Of a DNA stretch of 64,000 nucleotides, positions 46,801 to 56,948 are shown piece by piece. Each line of letters begins with the position of its first letter. Positions within the stretch are counted from its first letter, which is position 1. Made by a program: the position numbers and the translations under genes. The notes below the pieces were generated by a model, which saw nothing but the letters and a program-made list of their open reading frames with translations, ran no database searches and had not been told where the DNA came from. The stretch is from Annona cherimola (lineage: Eukaryota > Streptophyta > Magnoliopsida > Magnoliales > Annonaceae), in assembly GCA_030490835.1 (NCBI GenBank), contig CM059971.1:102738095-102802094 (forward strand), in the 5' to 3' direction.

Positions 46801-49800
46801 TTAATAGGTATTCTCATGGGAATCGACTTGCAATAAGAGCATACCCATAAGATTTTATCCCAACTCCTAAGCTTTTGATTCAAAAGGGTACAGAAGACAG
46901 TGGACAACAAGTGGTGGTTGCCTGTTTTCATTGCGAATCGCTTTCCCTCAGAGCATAATCTTCAAAAAGATATTTACTATAGCATTCTGACAAATTGGTT
47001 GATTTCATGTTGTATGCAAGGGGCCCCTTGCACAGCCATCTCAATTAGTCAAGTCAAGTATGAAATGTCTTCCTACCAACAAGATGCGCTTAAGCAATGA
47101 GATCTATTAAAGAGAATTTGTAGGATCTTCGTCTCTTTATTTTGTCCCTAAATTGTTCTATTAGGAAGACACCTCCATTGTTGACCTTCAGGAAATAAGT
47201 CCACACTGTTTTTTAGCATATGTATCATATAATAGCCTACTTTTCTCTCCAAAAGTTAATTCAGTCCCACATACCTAGTGCAGTTCTTTTTTAACTTGTT
47301 CATAAAACAGTCACCACAAAACTTATGCTCTTTATCTTGCATTTTCTTCAACATATGTGATTCTTAATTAACTCTGTCAAGCAAAATGCACCAACAAGTC
47401 TTCCATGTAGTTAACAAAGTTTTCTGTGCTCATTGATTTACGCATTAAGCTTGCTCATATGCCTGCTTTCAGAAAATGCTTGAAACAGGCTAAACTACTC
47501 TTTGCAATCACTGTTCACCCAAGTTTCATGCAAAGCAAGTGAACAAAGGAAAGAAGCCTACCACAAATCCACCGTCCATTTGTATCAGGTGATATTGAAT
47601 CCATTCCCACACATTCATGGTGGTAGGATTTAAGACAGTGTCTGAAAAAAACAAAATGGAACAATAATTAAATTTAGGCAGATGTACAAAAGAAAAAAAA
47701 TTCTGCAATTACGTGCCAACATAAAAGATCAAGAACATAAACCTCAATTCTCAAAGGATGAGGAAATAACCAAAAAAGTGCACAGCAGGAACTGGCATGT
47801 ATGACAGGAAACTCCTCCCGAAGATCACATTCATCTTTACATTTGACAGGAATATAACAAATATAATAGTGAACAATGCATCCAATGGCTCCTTTCCACA
47901 CATAATATCTTAGCAAAATCTCATTAAATGGGAGACGTGATCCCTCAAAAATTTAAACATCCCCCAAGAGCATAGATATTATCGAAGCAGTCGAAAACTG
48001 TCATTATAGCACTGACAATTAATGGCAAGGGGAAACCTCTTCTTGCAGGGGTCAAAAATTCTGTAAAAATATGAAATGAACAAGAAGTTTAAAAGGAAAA
48101 ACTCAGTAACGACAACACACCCACAAGGGTGTTCTTGATGCTCTATGGAGCAAGAATAACGCAGAATAAATCAGGGCCAGGAAGAAGAGGTTTAGTCTTT
48201 TCAATGACTTCGACCAATATGTTGCCCTATTGATCAAAGTCTCTCCAAATCATGTTTCAATTGGTGCCTTCATATCCAGGGACCAAGGATTCACTTTCCC
48301 TCCAGTAGCACTAGCAGACAAATTTATCACACAGCCCCTTCAAGTTCTCTCTGAGTTGTCTTCCAAATCATTTTTGTAGTTTTAAATCTAAATAAAGATC
48401 ACTAATCCAAAAATAATAATAATAATAAATAAATAAATAAATAAAGATCCACCATGATATAACATTGCACTACTGATTCTCCAAGTCTTGGCAGCAGCCT
48501 ATCATTTGTTTTGGGTAAAGTACTAACAAATTTTATCTAAGAGGAAATGTTATATTGATGGAAGAAATTTGGATTGTATGAGTGTCCCCAGATCTACAAT
48601 TTTGAGTGTTTGCAGCTGCTTCCAATTGCAGAACTTGAATGATCCATAGCTGGAGTATGTGATTACTGTATATACATTTGGCACGCAGGCTTTATTAGTT
48701 CCAAAATATTCTAGGCATGAATAACTTGCTGACGCATTTGTCAAACAGAAGCCTATAGTTTTTTTGTCCACATTGCTTTTTAGCAACATAATCAATTGCA
48801 AGATGTAAACCATATAAATGGAAGTCAAAAGTCATATGTAACACTGCATAATGACTGAAGGGAAGCAAAAATAGATTTAGATAAAAAGAAAATCAAACAG
48901 CAGAGATGGACAGGGACATAGGAGAGTGAGGACAAGTAAAAAAAATTTTTGCAATTTGATCGTTGGGGTAGAGGTGAATGATCCAGATTCACTGTCAAAC
49001 AGAAGATCATCATAATTATAAGTTGTTTCCTCTCCATGGGGTCAGTTGTGTGGATCTTGTCGAGCCATTCTTTACAATCATGAACTGTGCTCTAACTAAT
49101 CTCTAATATCTGCATATCTTTCTAAATTACCTCTATCCATGCTTTTTCAGGCCTTCCTCTCATATTCTTATAGCCTTCTATTTGAATATTCAATTCTCCT
49201 AACTGGTGTCCTTCCAGGCCTCCATTTAGCATACCCAAACCACCGTAGTGTACTTTCCTCATGTTATTAGATATTAGTTTCAACCTTAAATTGTCTCAGA
49301 TTACTTTATTTTTAATTTTATCTTTTCTTATTTTATCACTCATCTGTCTTAGCATTCTCATTTCTGTCACACTCATTCTATGTATATAAATTATCTTTAA
49401 CCTCCAGCATTGTCGCGTAAAATTTTGCTTTTAATATAATTGGAATTCAATGGTCGGATAAAATTCCTGAAGCTCCATGTTTCTTCTTCCATCTTGCTTG
49501 AATTCTAGCCATAATGTGTTTTTTTCGATTTCTCCAATTTCTTAAACTATTGAATCTAAATACCTAAAGTGATTGGTTGTTTATGCTACTTGGTTTGTAA
49601 TCTTAATTGATTCCTCATGTACATTCTCGCTATTAAAATTGTACTTCATAATTCAAGTTTTGTTCAACTAGTTCTAATACTGGCAGATTCTAGAGCATCG
49701 TGCCAGTTATTTAGTAGCAACTTTACTCCTTGTCTCATCTAATGAGACTATATCATTTGCAAACTGCATACACCAAGGCATTTCTTCTTGTAAATATCTA

Positions 49801-51466
49801 GTAATTTTATCTATAACCAGAGTGAAAAGGTAAGGTCTTAAAGTTGAGCCTAGATGTAAACCTGGTTGCAATTTTCCAGTTAGAATACCATCCATATCTC
49901 CAATTATGGTTCTAACATTTATTATAACTCCTTCACATATGCCTCCAATTATACAAAAATATCAAATAGTAACTTGTCAACAAAATAGTGAACACTGAAC
50001 ACCATTCCTTTTACAATTTGAAGTTGCTAGTATAAGGAGTAAGAATCTTCCCGTCAGTAACATCCCCATCCTTAATGAAGACCTAAAGGAAAAAGGAAAG
50101 ACAACCAAAGAAAAGAAACGAAACAAAAAATTAAAGAAGATTAAAAAAATTGATTTTGGATTTAACTTAGGTGATTCACTAATTGAGGTTGACTGTCTCA
50201 AAGACCTGTTTGTTGCTAGCAAGAGTAGAAGAACAGTATTCTCTTAGCTGGGTCTAGGACAGATCAGGGCCTCATGCAAATGGGCCCAGCATTTTTTGCT
50301 GGACTCAAGCTCAAGCCATTTCTGCCATCCAGCCCATGTAAACTCAATACTGCACATGCTATCCCATGAGAATCCATTCCAAATACCAACTAGGCAAGAG
50401 CCATCCACCCTAGTCTGAGGTGTCCATTTCATGAAATGATTATTGGTTGTGCATGTGTGGGCAAGTCAATCAATGGTTGGTTACAAAAAAATATTGATTT
50501 TGATCTTGACATTTTCAGAGTCGTTTGGACACAGGTCAGGTGATTTTTTATTTTTTATTTTTTTTTTCTCTCAGGCTCAGGCTTGAGTTTCCAGCTGTAT
50601 GAGTTTGAATTATTTTCACCTTCAATCATCATATCAGGCAATCTACTTTCATTGCTCAGTCATCTTGCAAAGATACAGTTCTGAGTTTACCACTCTCCTG
50701 AGAGACTGGTGCTATCTAAGGCAGGGGAAAAAGAATCCCCAACTTCCTTTCAAAATCTATTCCCATTATCAAGGTATGCGCCAAAAAGCACAGCAGCCAA
50801 TGTGAATACAGCAGTGGCCATTCAGCAAGCATGCAACATGCATCTAATGGATTCGCGTAGGTCCTCTGATGCTCTCCTGAAGCAGCTCAAGATTCAAAGG
50901 ATCGCCACAAAGCTGAGAGTAGAACATAATGCTAACATATGAGAGATTTGTCATACCCCGAGGCATTGCATGGGGCCCACTGAGATGGATGCGGGCAAGC
51001 TAATCCATCATGCATGTGCATCACGCAATGACTTTCCGTGGACAAATAAAAATCAGTCTTCTTTGGATTATGGGTGAATTCTTGAAGCAGAACTCACTAA
51101 TACCCACAATCTACATTCTCAAACGCTATCAAGTTAGCCAAAGACGAGTGATTCTTTGATTGCAGAAACTTCGCAACTTTAGATTGCAACAGAACGGCAT
51201 CTCATCATGACTTGGGTATTTGCGGATTAAAATTTTACAATCATACACGCGATCCCCTGAAAAGTTTAAGCAAAAGCTAATTGCAAGAAGCTCTCGTATA
51301 CTATTCCGGTCACGGAACCAACATGCAAAAACCATCTGCGTGTCGTCTTTAAAATCAGAAGCAGAGAGACCTACCCGTATTCACACACGACCAGCAAGCC
51401 GCCATCCTTGCAGATGAAGCACCAATCCTCCGCGACCTCTTCCTTCTTCTTCCTACCCCTCTTCAT
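31810..51466 (-). CDS. PHD finger - SWIB - Plus-3 domain chromatin protein (13 exons)
   Basis: Exons joined in frame: 51375-51466, 47562-47641, 45892-46079, 43733-44594, 43525-43646, 38895-38954, 37294-37344, 36280-36350, 35032-35189, 34844-34891, 34682-34729, 34519-34566, 31810-32126. They total 2,145 nt and 714 residues. Residues 13-57 plus the following Cys-rich block form a PHD-type zinc module ([19 protein letters not shown], then YHHECVG, WICGRHLC). Residues about 216-294 are a SWIB/MDM2 fold ([18 protein letters not shown] to NLLDAHF). Residues about 352-470 are a Plus-3 domain with [20 protein letters not shown]. The coiled segment [20 protein letters not shown] follows. The architecture matches the plant NERD/CCCH19/At5g08430 group, which read histone marks and act in transcription or silencing. 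I see no GYF or CCCH domain. Splices are GT-AG except intron 36279-35190 (see separate entry). Exons 1-9 are strong. The last four, especially 34519-34566 and 31810-32126, are less certain. Confidence 0.85.
33755..34250 (-). mobile_element. Degraded RTE-type LINE 3' fragment in an intron
   Basis: The left edge 'tcatcattggctgtttcccacc' (split as tail and 3' end) matches the 3' end of the well-preserved LINE at 39540 ('ataagccatttcccacct'). Further in, 'ctaaagtgatcggt' and 'cttaattggttcc' text matches the copy at 49015. Frames are broken. It has the same orientation as the host gene. Confidence 0.6.
34630..34950 (-). repeat. Tandem duplication containing a 48-nt exon
   Basis: 'catgcaacaagttca' starts at 34641 and again at 34812. 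From there to 'gcaacc' both copies share the exon and its intron borders. The exon copies 34682-34729 and 34844-34891 begin after AG and end before GT, and differ at three sites. Each encodes a 16-residue unit close to [16 protein letters not shown]. Copy 2 carries an extra ~9 bp (34671-34679) just beyond its donor. Confidence 0.8.
35032..35189 (-). other. Exon with internal acidic 8-residue repeat
   Basis: An exon of the PHD-SWIB-Plus3 gene encoding [20 protein letters not shown] and then VEVVANEE / VEVVANAK, an 8-residue repeat from a 24-bp direct repeat at about 35045-35095. It starts after the atypical AC acceptor and ends at a normal GT donor. Confidence 0.75.
35190..36279 (-). other. 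Probable U12-type AT-AC intron (1,090 nt)
   Basis: The upstream exon ends GGCGAAGAGA at 36280. The intron begins ATATCCAA, close to the minor-spliceosome ATATCCTT donor, and ends ...CCCAC at 35190. A CCTTGAC branch motif (in 35205-35212) has its adenosine 16 nt before the end. Joining there gives [14 protein letters not shown], the continuity expected of the family. I found no GT-AG pair that keeps the frame: the nearest AG acceptor (GTAG before CCCTTGA) leads to a stop codon. Confidence 0.75.
38345..38625. mobile_element. 280-bp MITE, family 3, in an intron
   Basis: It begins near 'gggtgaacttgttttttaa' and ends 'acttcccaaacgcaccc', with the family interior 'ctacctcatttttttattat' and 'caactaacctatctattcta'. 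It lies in the intron between exons 38895-38954 and 37294-37344 of the PHD-SWIB-Plus3 gene. Confidence 0.7.
39540..40080 (-). mobile_element. 5'-truncated RTE-type LINE with perfect 19-bp TSD
   Basis: On the - strand one frame (stop at 39573) encodes the C-terminal part of an RTE-clade non-LTR retrotransposon protein: [20 protein letters not shown], then [29 protein letters not shown] and GRPKKTW near the end. The 3' end carries an (ATG)n tail (forward 'catcatcatcatcatcatca'), typical of RTE elements. 'gaaaatttcaatggaacca' occurs at 39521-39539 and again at 40081-40099, a perfect target-site duplication. The reverse transcriptase and endonuclease parts are missing because of 5' truncation. 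It lies in an intron, in the same orientation as the host gene. Confidence 0.93.
40100..43524. other. Rest of the long intron of the PHD-SWIB-Plus3 gene
   Basis: It contains an AAT run at about 40556-40580 and an AT dinucleotide run at about 41450-41470. The rest is AT-rich without coding frames or recognisable element ends. Confidence 0.45.
45351..45625. repeat. 137-bp tandem duplication in an intron
   Basis: 'catacacaaaatat' begins at 45354 and again at 45491. The units share 'ggtatgtcaatactgatcac' and 'gcaattgagaataaa' and diverge slightly. They lie in the intron between the PHD exon and the large SWIB/Plus-3 exon. Confidence 0.8.
49015..49960 (-). mobile_element. Degraded RTE-type LINE with dead RT motif, in intron 1
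   Basis: The - strand segment 49707-49895 reads [20 protein letters not shown] followed by [16 protein letters not shown], the RT region of plant RTE LINEs. The catalytic F-A-D-D is changed to F-A-N-D, so it is inactive. The left part (49015-49500) corresponds to the 3' end seen at 39540 but is riddled with frame breaks. It has the same orientation as the host gene. Confidence 0.8.
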
Positions 51467-52133
51467 TGTAGACAAACGACCTATGCACCAGAAAATGAAC
51501 CCCAGAAAATCCTCTAAAATCTCAATCTGAGCTTCAGAACTAAAACACCCACAATAAAAAGCCAGAAGACATCTTTAACTGAGGTTTTGCAGAACTAGAC
51601 AGCCGGACTGACAGAATGCAGTTTACACGGCAGAAAAATAGCCCAGCTTGAAGTGAGCAAGAAGCAGAAAGCATGCATAATTCCAGCTATGTATTAAGGG
51701 AAATGCTTGACTTGAAGAATCTCAGCAGAAAACCCAACTCGTGAAAAATCAAAAGACAAAATTAAAAATTAGAAAAATGCCCTTAATTCAGCTCTCGACT
51801 TTTCCTAGTAAGACTTCCCCAAAATGCGACCGCGGAGAAAATCTAAAACGCCACGGGAAAAAATAAAAGGCAGTTTTTGAGAAAGTCCATTTCATCGAAC
51901 GAAGAAGAGAGCAAATTCCAACGTACGTCGGAGCTTCATCGGATTCACGTCGCTCTCGGGAATATGTACAGGAGGAGAAAACAAGCAGAGTAAGAAGAGA
52001 GGAAAATGCTTTGATTTTCCCCACAGATTGAGTAGAGGTACGTCTACGAAATTGCCCAACGTGTCGGGTCACACTAAATTGAGAGAAATCCGCACCGTTC
52101 GTGAGTTTCCTCTTGCTTTTCGGAGGCTTGGGA
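51467..52133 (-). promoter_or_regulatory. 5' UTR/promoter region of the PHD-SWIB-Plus3 gene
   Basis: DNA upstream of the ATG at 51466 is more balanced in composition than its surroundings up to about 52130, where a hAT element starts. A 94-codon upstream open frame (51788-52072) is present but lacks protein-like features and probably lies in the leader or promoter. No TATA box is evident. Confidence 0.4.
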
Positions 52134-52141
52134 GTTCGGAT

Positions 52142-53048
52142 TAGGGGTGTAAATAGGGTTGGGTTTAACCCGAGCCCGCATCAACCCGAACCGATTTATA
52201 ACATGGTTGGGTTGAGGTTTTGGAAATTTGGTTTTTAAAAAATGGGTTCAACCCGGCCCGATTTTAAAAATGGGTTGGGTTAGGGGTCGTTCAACCCGAC
52301 CCGATTTCATAAGATATGTATTTACGTATATTTATGAGAGTGTATTTCATTCATATTGCTTAGATATTTAAATAAAATTGTGTTGAGTTTGGAAATTTGT
52401 TTGACTATTTGGTTGTCAAATGTTGTTTGAATTTATTTGGTTTGGAAATATATTTGGTTAATTAGTTGTGAAATTGTGTTTGAATTATTTGGTTATATTG
52501 CATCGTAAATAGGTTGTTTAGATATTTGCTCGCATTGGTGATTTAGAATAACATAACAGGTCAACTGAGAACTTAAAATGTTTGTAGCTTTGATTGGAAG
52601 CCAACTAAGAAGGTAAGTAAGACTATAATATTCATTTTTCTATTTTGCATAATTTACTGTAATAATTTTACTTGGCTTTCACTTTTTGACTTGCAGAAGA
52701 CATCGATTGCTCAAAAATACAAAAACAAAAAAACGAATCAATTACTAAACTTATCCTCCACTTTTGAGCTATGTAGAACTTTTATTGGTACTTATTGTTT
52801 TTATAATTATCATTATTTTTATTATTTTAGAAATTCAGGTGAACAAAACTTTAACTAGCATTGATAACATGTGTAATCTATTAGCCCGATTTCTAACCCG
52901 AACCGAACCGATGTGAGGTGGGTTGAAATAGGGTTAGGTTAAGATGTGAAAAGTAGAGTTGAAAGTAGGGTTGGGTTGTGATTTTACAAGGTGGGTTAGG
53001 GTTGTATTTGTGCCAACCCGAGTCAACCCGACCCGATTTACACCCCTA
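52142..53048. mobile_element. Non-autonomous hAT-like element, perfect 8-bp TSD, beside a promoter
   Basis: The ends 'taggggtgtaaatagggttg' and 'cccgatttacacccctа' (last base A at 53048) are inverted copies. The identical flanks 'gttcggat' are 52134-52141 and 53049-53056. Subterminal regions are packed with 'aacccgacccg' / 'gggttgggtt' motifs. There is no transposase frame. It lies about 0.68 kb upstream of the PHD-SWIB-Plus3 start codon. Confidence 0.88.
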
Positions 53049-53614
53049 GTTCGGATGCGCCTTCTGCTGATTCCCTTAATATCAATGGGAACAAGTCCAG
53101 AGATACAACGCCCAAAAAAAAAAAAAAAAGTACAGAGATACAACGTGTCAGCATACATGATCCACCGAACCTTTTCCGTTTAGGTGCAGCTCGATGATCA
53201 CGTGAAAAATCTACTGTCACCACTGCAAATTTTTTTTAAATTAGGATCCAAATTGTGCGAGTCAAAAGATTTTGCATGGGCTTCACGCCTTAAAGGTTCG
53301 ATTAATGGAATAAAATTCTGTGATAGCTGAAAAATGCCGGGGAAAATAAAAAGAATTCCTCTAAAGTTTTCCCACTTGAGAAAGGGTTTGCGATTTTACT
53401 TTTAAAATAATATTTTATTTTTCCCATTTGAGGAATGGTTTGTGAATTTACTTTTAAAAATTTTTGTTTATCATACGGATTTTTAAATAAAATTTTATTT
53501 TTCCCATTTGAAGAATGGTTTGTGATTTTACTTTTAAAAATTTTTGTTTCTCGTAGGGGGTTTTAAATAATATTCTATTTTTCTCATTTGAGGAATGACT
53601 TGTGATTTCACTTT

Positions 53615-53853
53615 TAGAGTGTACTCAGGAAATAATAAAAATTTTGGATAAAAATTTTTAATATGAAAATTGCTGAATCAAAAGTAAAGAGAATAAAATT
53701 AAAATAGGTAATTTAGTTGTTATGTAGAAATAATTAAAAAGTATGGCAGTTGTATAGTAAAATGTAAATAAATAATTACAAATAAAATAATTATGAATAG
53801 CGAAAAGTTTTAACTTGATATTTTTTAGGCGTTGTAAAATGCACCTTTAGAAT
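53615..53853. mobile_element. Family-3 MITE, diverged
   Basis: It starts 'agagtgtactcaggaaat', carries 'ttagttgttatgtagaaata' and ends 'gcgttgtaaaatgcaccttt'. It has reverse orientation relative to 5012. Confidence 0.5.
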
Positions 53854-55759
53854 TTTTTGTTTATCATATGGATTTTTTAAATAATATTCCTACGAATGAC
53901 ATGGTTGACGATGGATAGAATTTAGCTAAGTTTTCTCTAGTTCACACAAATACTTTCTTCATCTGATTGCATTCATTAACATTTTTCTTCTCATTGCATT
54001 CAGTAACATATCACGATATTTCTAACGTCTGGTACGCATGATGCGATACCTAGTCTAAATAGTTTTCCAGTCCCAATTAAATCAACTGTGCTAACAAAGT
54101 TAACAGTTATTCTTATGCGCCATACGCAATCCTTATTCTTATTTTTTAAAAGTATATCTGTTCAACTCTAAATCACTTGTTCTTTATTTATATATTTGCA
54201 GGGCATTAATGTCAATGTCGAAAAATAAAATATTTTTATTTATATCAATGATTTTAAGAGTTTTTCATTATGTCAACATTTTTCCAAATCAATTTCGCAC
54301 ATGCTGACGTTATATTTTAAAGTTAAATAGATTATAAATTGACAGAAATACAATCAGAAACGCATGCATGGTCAATCATGATAATTTAGGGGTTTTTTTT
54401 CCATTCACAGTCCATTTAATTTTTTAAAACTTTAAAATGTAATTACAATTGTTAGTATTACCATAAATAAAATTAATTTGGAAAATGTTGATATAAATGA
54501 AAGATTTTAAAAATGAAAATATTTTAGTTGCTTCGTTAGCATGGATGTTAAGCTTTTGTATTTACTCGTGGTGTTAAAATTCTGGTTGTAATTTTGTACC
54601 GATACAAAGGACTCTTCTCAATGAAAAAAAAAAAAAAGATGTCCAAAGTTGTTTATTAGTTATTATAGCAGTTGAAAAAGTGGAGCTACTCACACTTCTG
54701 CAATAAAATCATGTCATCGTGGCCAAAACAAAATTCACAGGAGTTGTAAAATGAATACAGATAAAATAAACAGAATTCTTTTAAAACGTTTAATGATAAG
54801 CAAAAGAATTATCATAATTATAAGAGTAATGGAGGCACAATGCTTACCCTTGATTTTTTAAAATTTTAAAATAAATTTTTAAATTTAATGCATTAATCGG
54901 GTTTAATATATCTTGTTTTATTATGTCACCAGAAAATAATTTTCTATTATAAATTTATATGATGTAAAAAATAATAGTTATCAGAAGTGAATATATAACT
55001 ATTAAAATTTTTGAAAAACATGTAACATACACATAGTATATAAAATCTTATAATAAATATAATTTTTAGAATCTTAAATAAATACATATGGATAAACAAT
55101 GTTTAAGAGAAGATATTTTAAGCCAGAAGTGTTAATGGTAAATATGGAGCCTCCATGCTTACCACAAGTTTTTTTAAAAAAAAGAAAAAAAGAAAAAAGA
55201 AAATGCTTACCATAGTGTTCAATCACAAGTAGTAATTCAGTACTTGTGAAAGCATGGAGTACACTATGCTTACTTTGCAGTTCTTAAATTTCAGAATATA
55301 CTTTTTCAATTTTAAACTACTTATCATTTTTAACCCATCTTGCTTTATTAGGCTATCAAAAATATTTTTTGTTAGAACTTGTACTTTATAAAAATAACAT
55401 TTTTAAAGGTAAAAAAACAACTATTAAAATGTTTGAAAAATATATATGTATATATAGAATATAATAAAATTTAGGATACTTTTTTAAATTATAACTAAAT
55501 ACACGTGTATAAACATCATCGATCGTTTAGATTACAAAAAAAATATACTTTGAAATTTAAAAATTAAGGACACGTATGGAAGATTCCCTGCTTACATAAG
55601 CATGGAACAATTACTCTTGAATCACTACTCCACTTATAAATATCAAATAAAACAAATTAATAAATGTTTAAAGTTTGTACGAGTTTTCCAGCCGATTATT
55701 GATTGAATATAGGAGGAATCAACTATGTACGTAGCTAGGCATCAACATCGAGATGAAGG

Positions 55760-56015
55760 ACGCGTCTGTATAGGAGTAAAATTTTTCAACCAAAATTTTT
55801 CATTATAATTTTTTTTTCATACTTATTCCATTTTTTAATTATTTATTGATATTTTCTTATGTAACTATTTTAGTTTTCAGTTGACTATATATAATTATTC
55901 ATACAACAAGTTTATATATTTTATTTTTATTTTTTTACTTCTCATTATGCCGCTATGGCGCTATCATATCATTTTTCGATCTTGAAAACTTTTATTATTT
56001 TCCAAACTCACCCAA
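55760..56015. mobile_element. Family-3 MITE
   Basis: It begins 'aggagtaaaatttttcaacc' and ends 'tttccaaactcaccc', with 'cttctcattatgcc' and 'tatcatatcatttt' in the interior as in the other copies. Confidence 0.6.
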
Positions 56016-56948
56016 AAGGTAGAAATCTAATATTTTTCCATCATGACAATTGGGCCCATCATAACTTAATGCAATGAAATATATATACATATGCGTGTGA
56101 ATTGATCGGGCGCATACAACTTCAAAGTGCAGTTGATTGCCAATAAGTCCGATTTAATCATAAAATCATTATGTATCTTATATATCGGGTTTAAATTTAT
56201 TTATTTCAGTGACATATCAATTTTCATTCATTTCGAATAATGTTAATTTCAAATATATTTACTAAATTTTTCCTTAATTATAAATATACTCACTAAGTTT
56301 GAAAGCTTTCGCATATACTCACTAAGTATGAGTAAAATTTCAAATATACTCATTCCGTCAAGCATGATTAAAAATCGTCGTTATCCGTCATATGAAATGT
56401 TCAAAATGCCCCTTATTATTTAATAATAATAATCATTCAACTACGATAGAAGTTAAACAATATAATGGAAACATATCTAATGTGAAAGAAAAGTTAGACG
56501 GAATAAGTTTTAACAGTCTGAATATCGCACAAATCACAATAAATATTAAATTAATTAGGGATATTTTAAAATTTTAAAATGATTAGATATTTACAACTGT
56601 TATAATATGTATATTTGAAATTTCACTCATACTTAGTTGGTACATGTGAAAGTTTACAAAGTCCGTGACAATATTCGTAATTAAATACAAATTTAGTTGA
56701 TATATTTAAAATTAACCCATTCGAAGATGTGTGTATGTCTTATCTAAAAGGTCATAAAATCAACCAAATTGTGTGATTTAAATAACAGTTTTAAAGTTAT
56801 ATTTTCAATATTTAAACTATATAAAATATAATTCTCACTCGGATGGATGATCATATAAAGTAGAAATAGGTGCCATGGATCATCATCTTCCATCAGTAGC
56901 ACAGCTGCATCGCTGGAGGCATAATTAACTGTGGCTACTCCACAATCT

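Larger units (their letters stand above)
53057..56948. other. AT-rich intergenic DNA with MITE copies, no gene
   Basis: Very AT-rich. About 53370-53620 contains three imperfect repeats of 'cccatttgaggaatggtttg'. Family-3 MITEs are at 53615-53853 and 55760-56015. There is also a poly-A run near 54620 and an 'aaaagaaaaaaagaaaaaag' run near 55180. No coding frame is supported. Confidence 0.5.
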
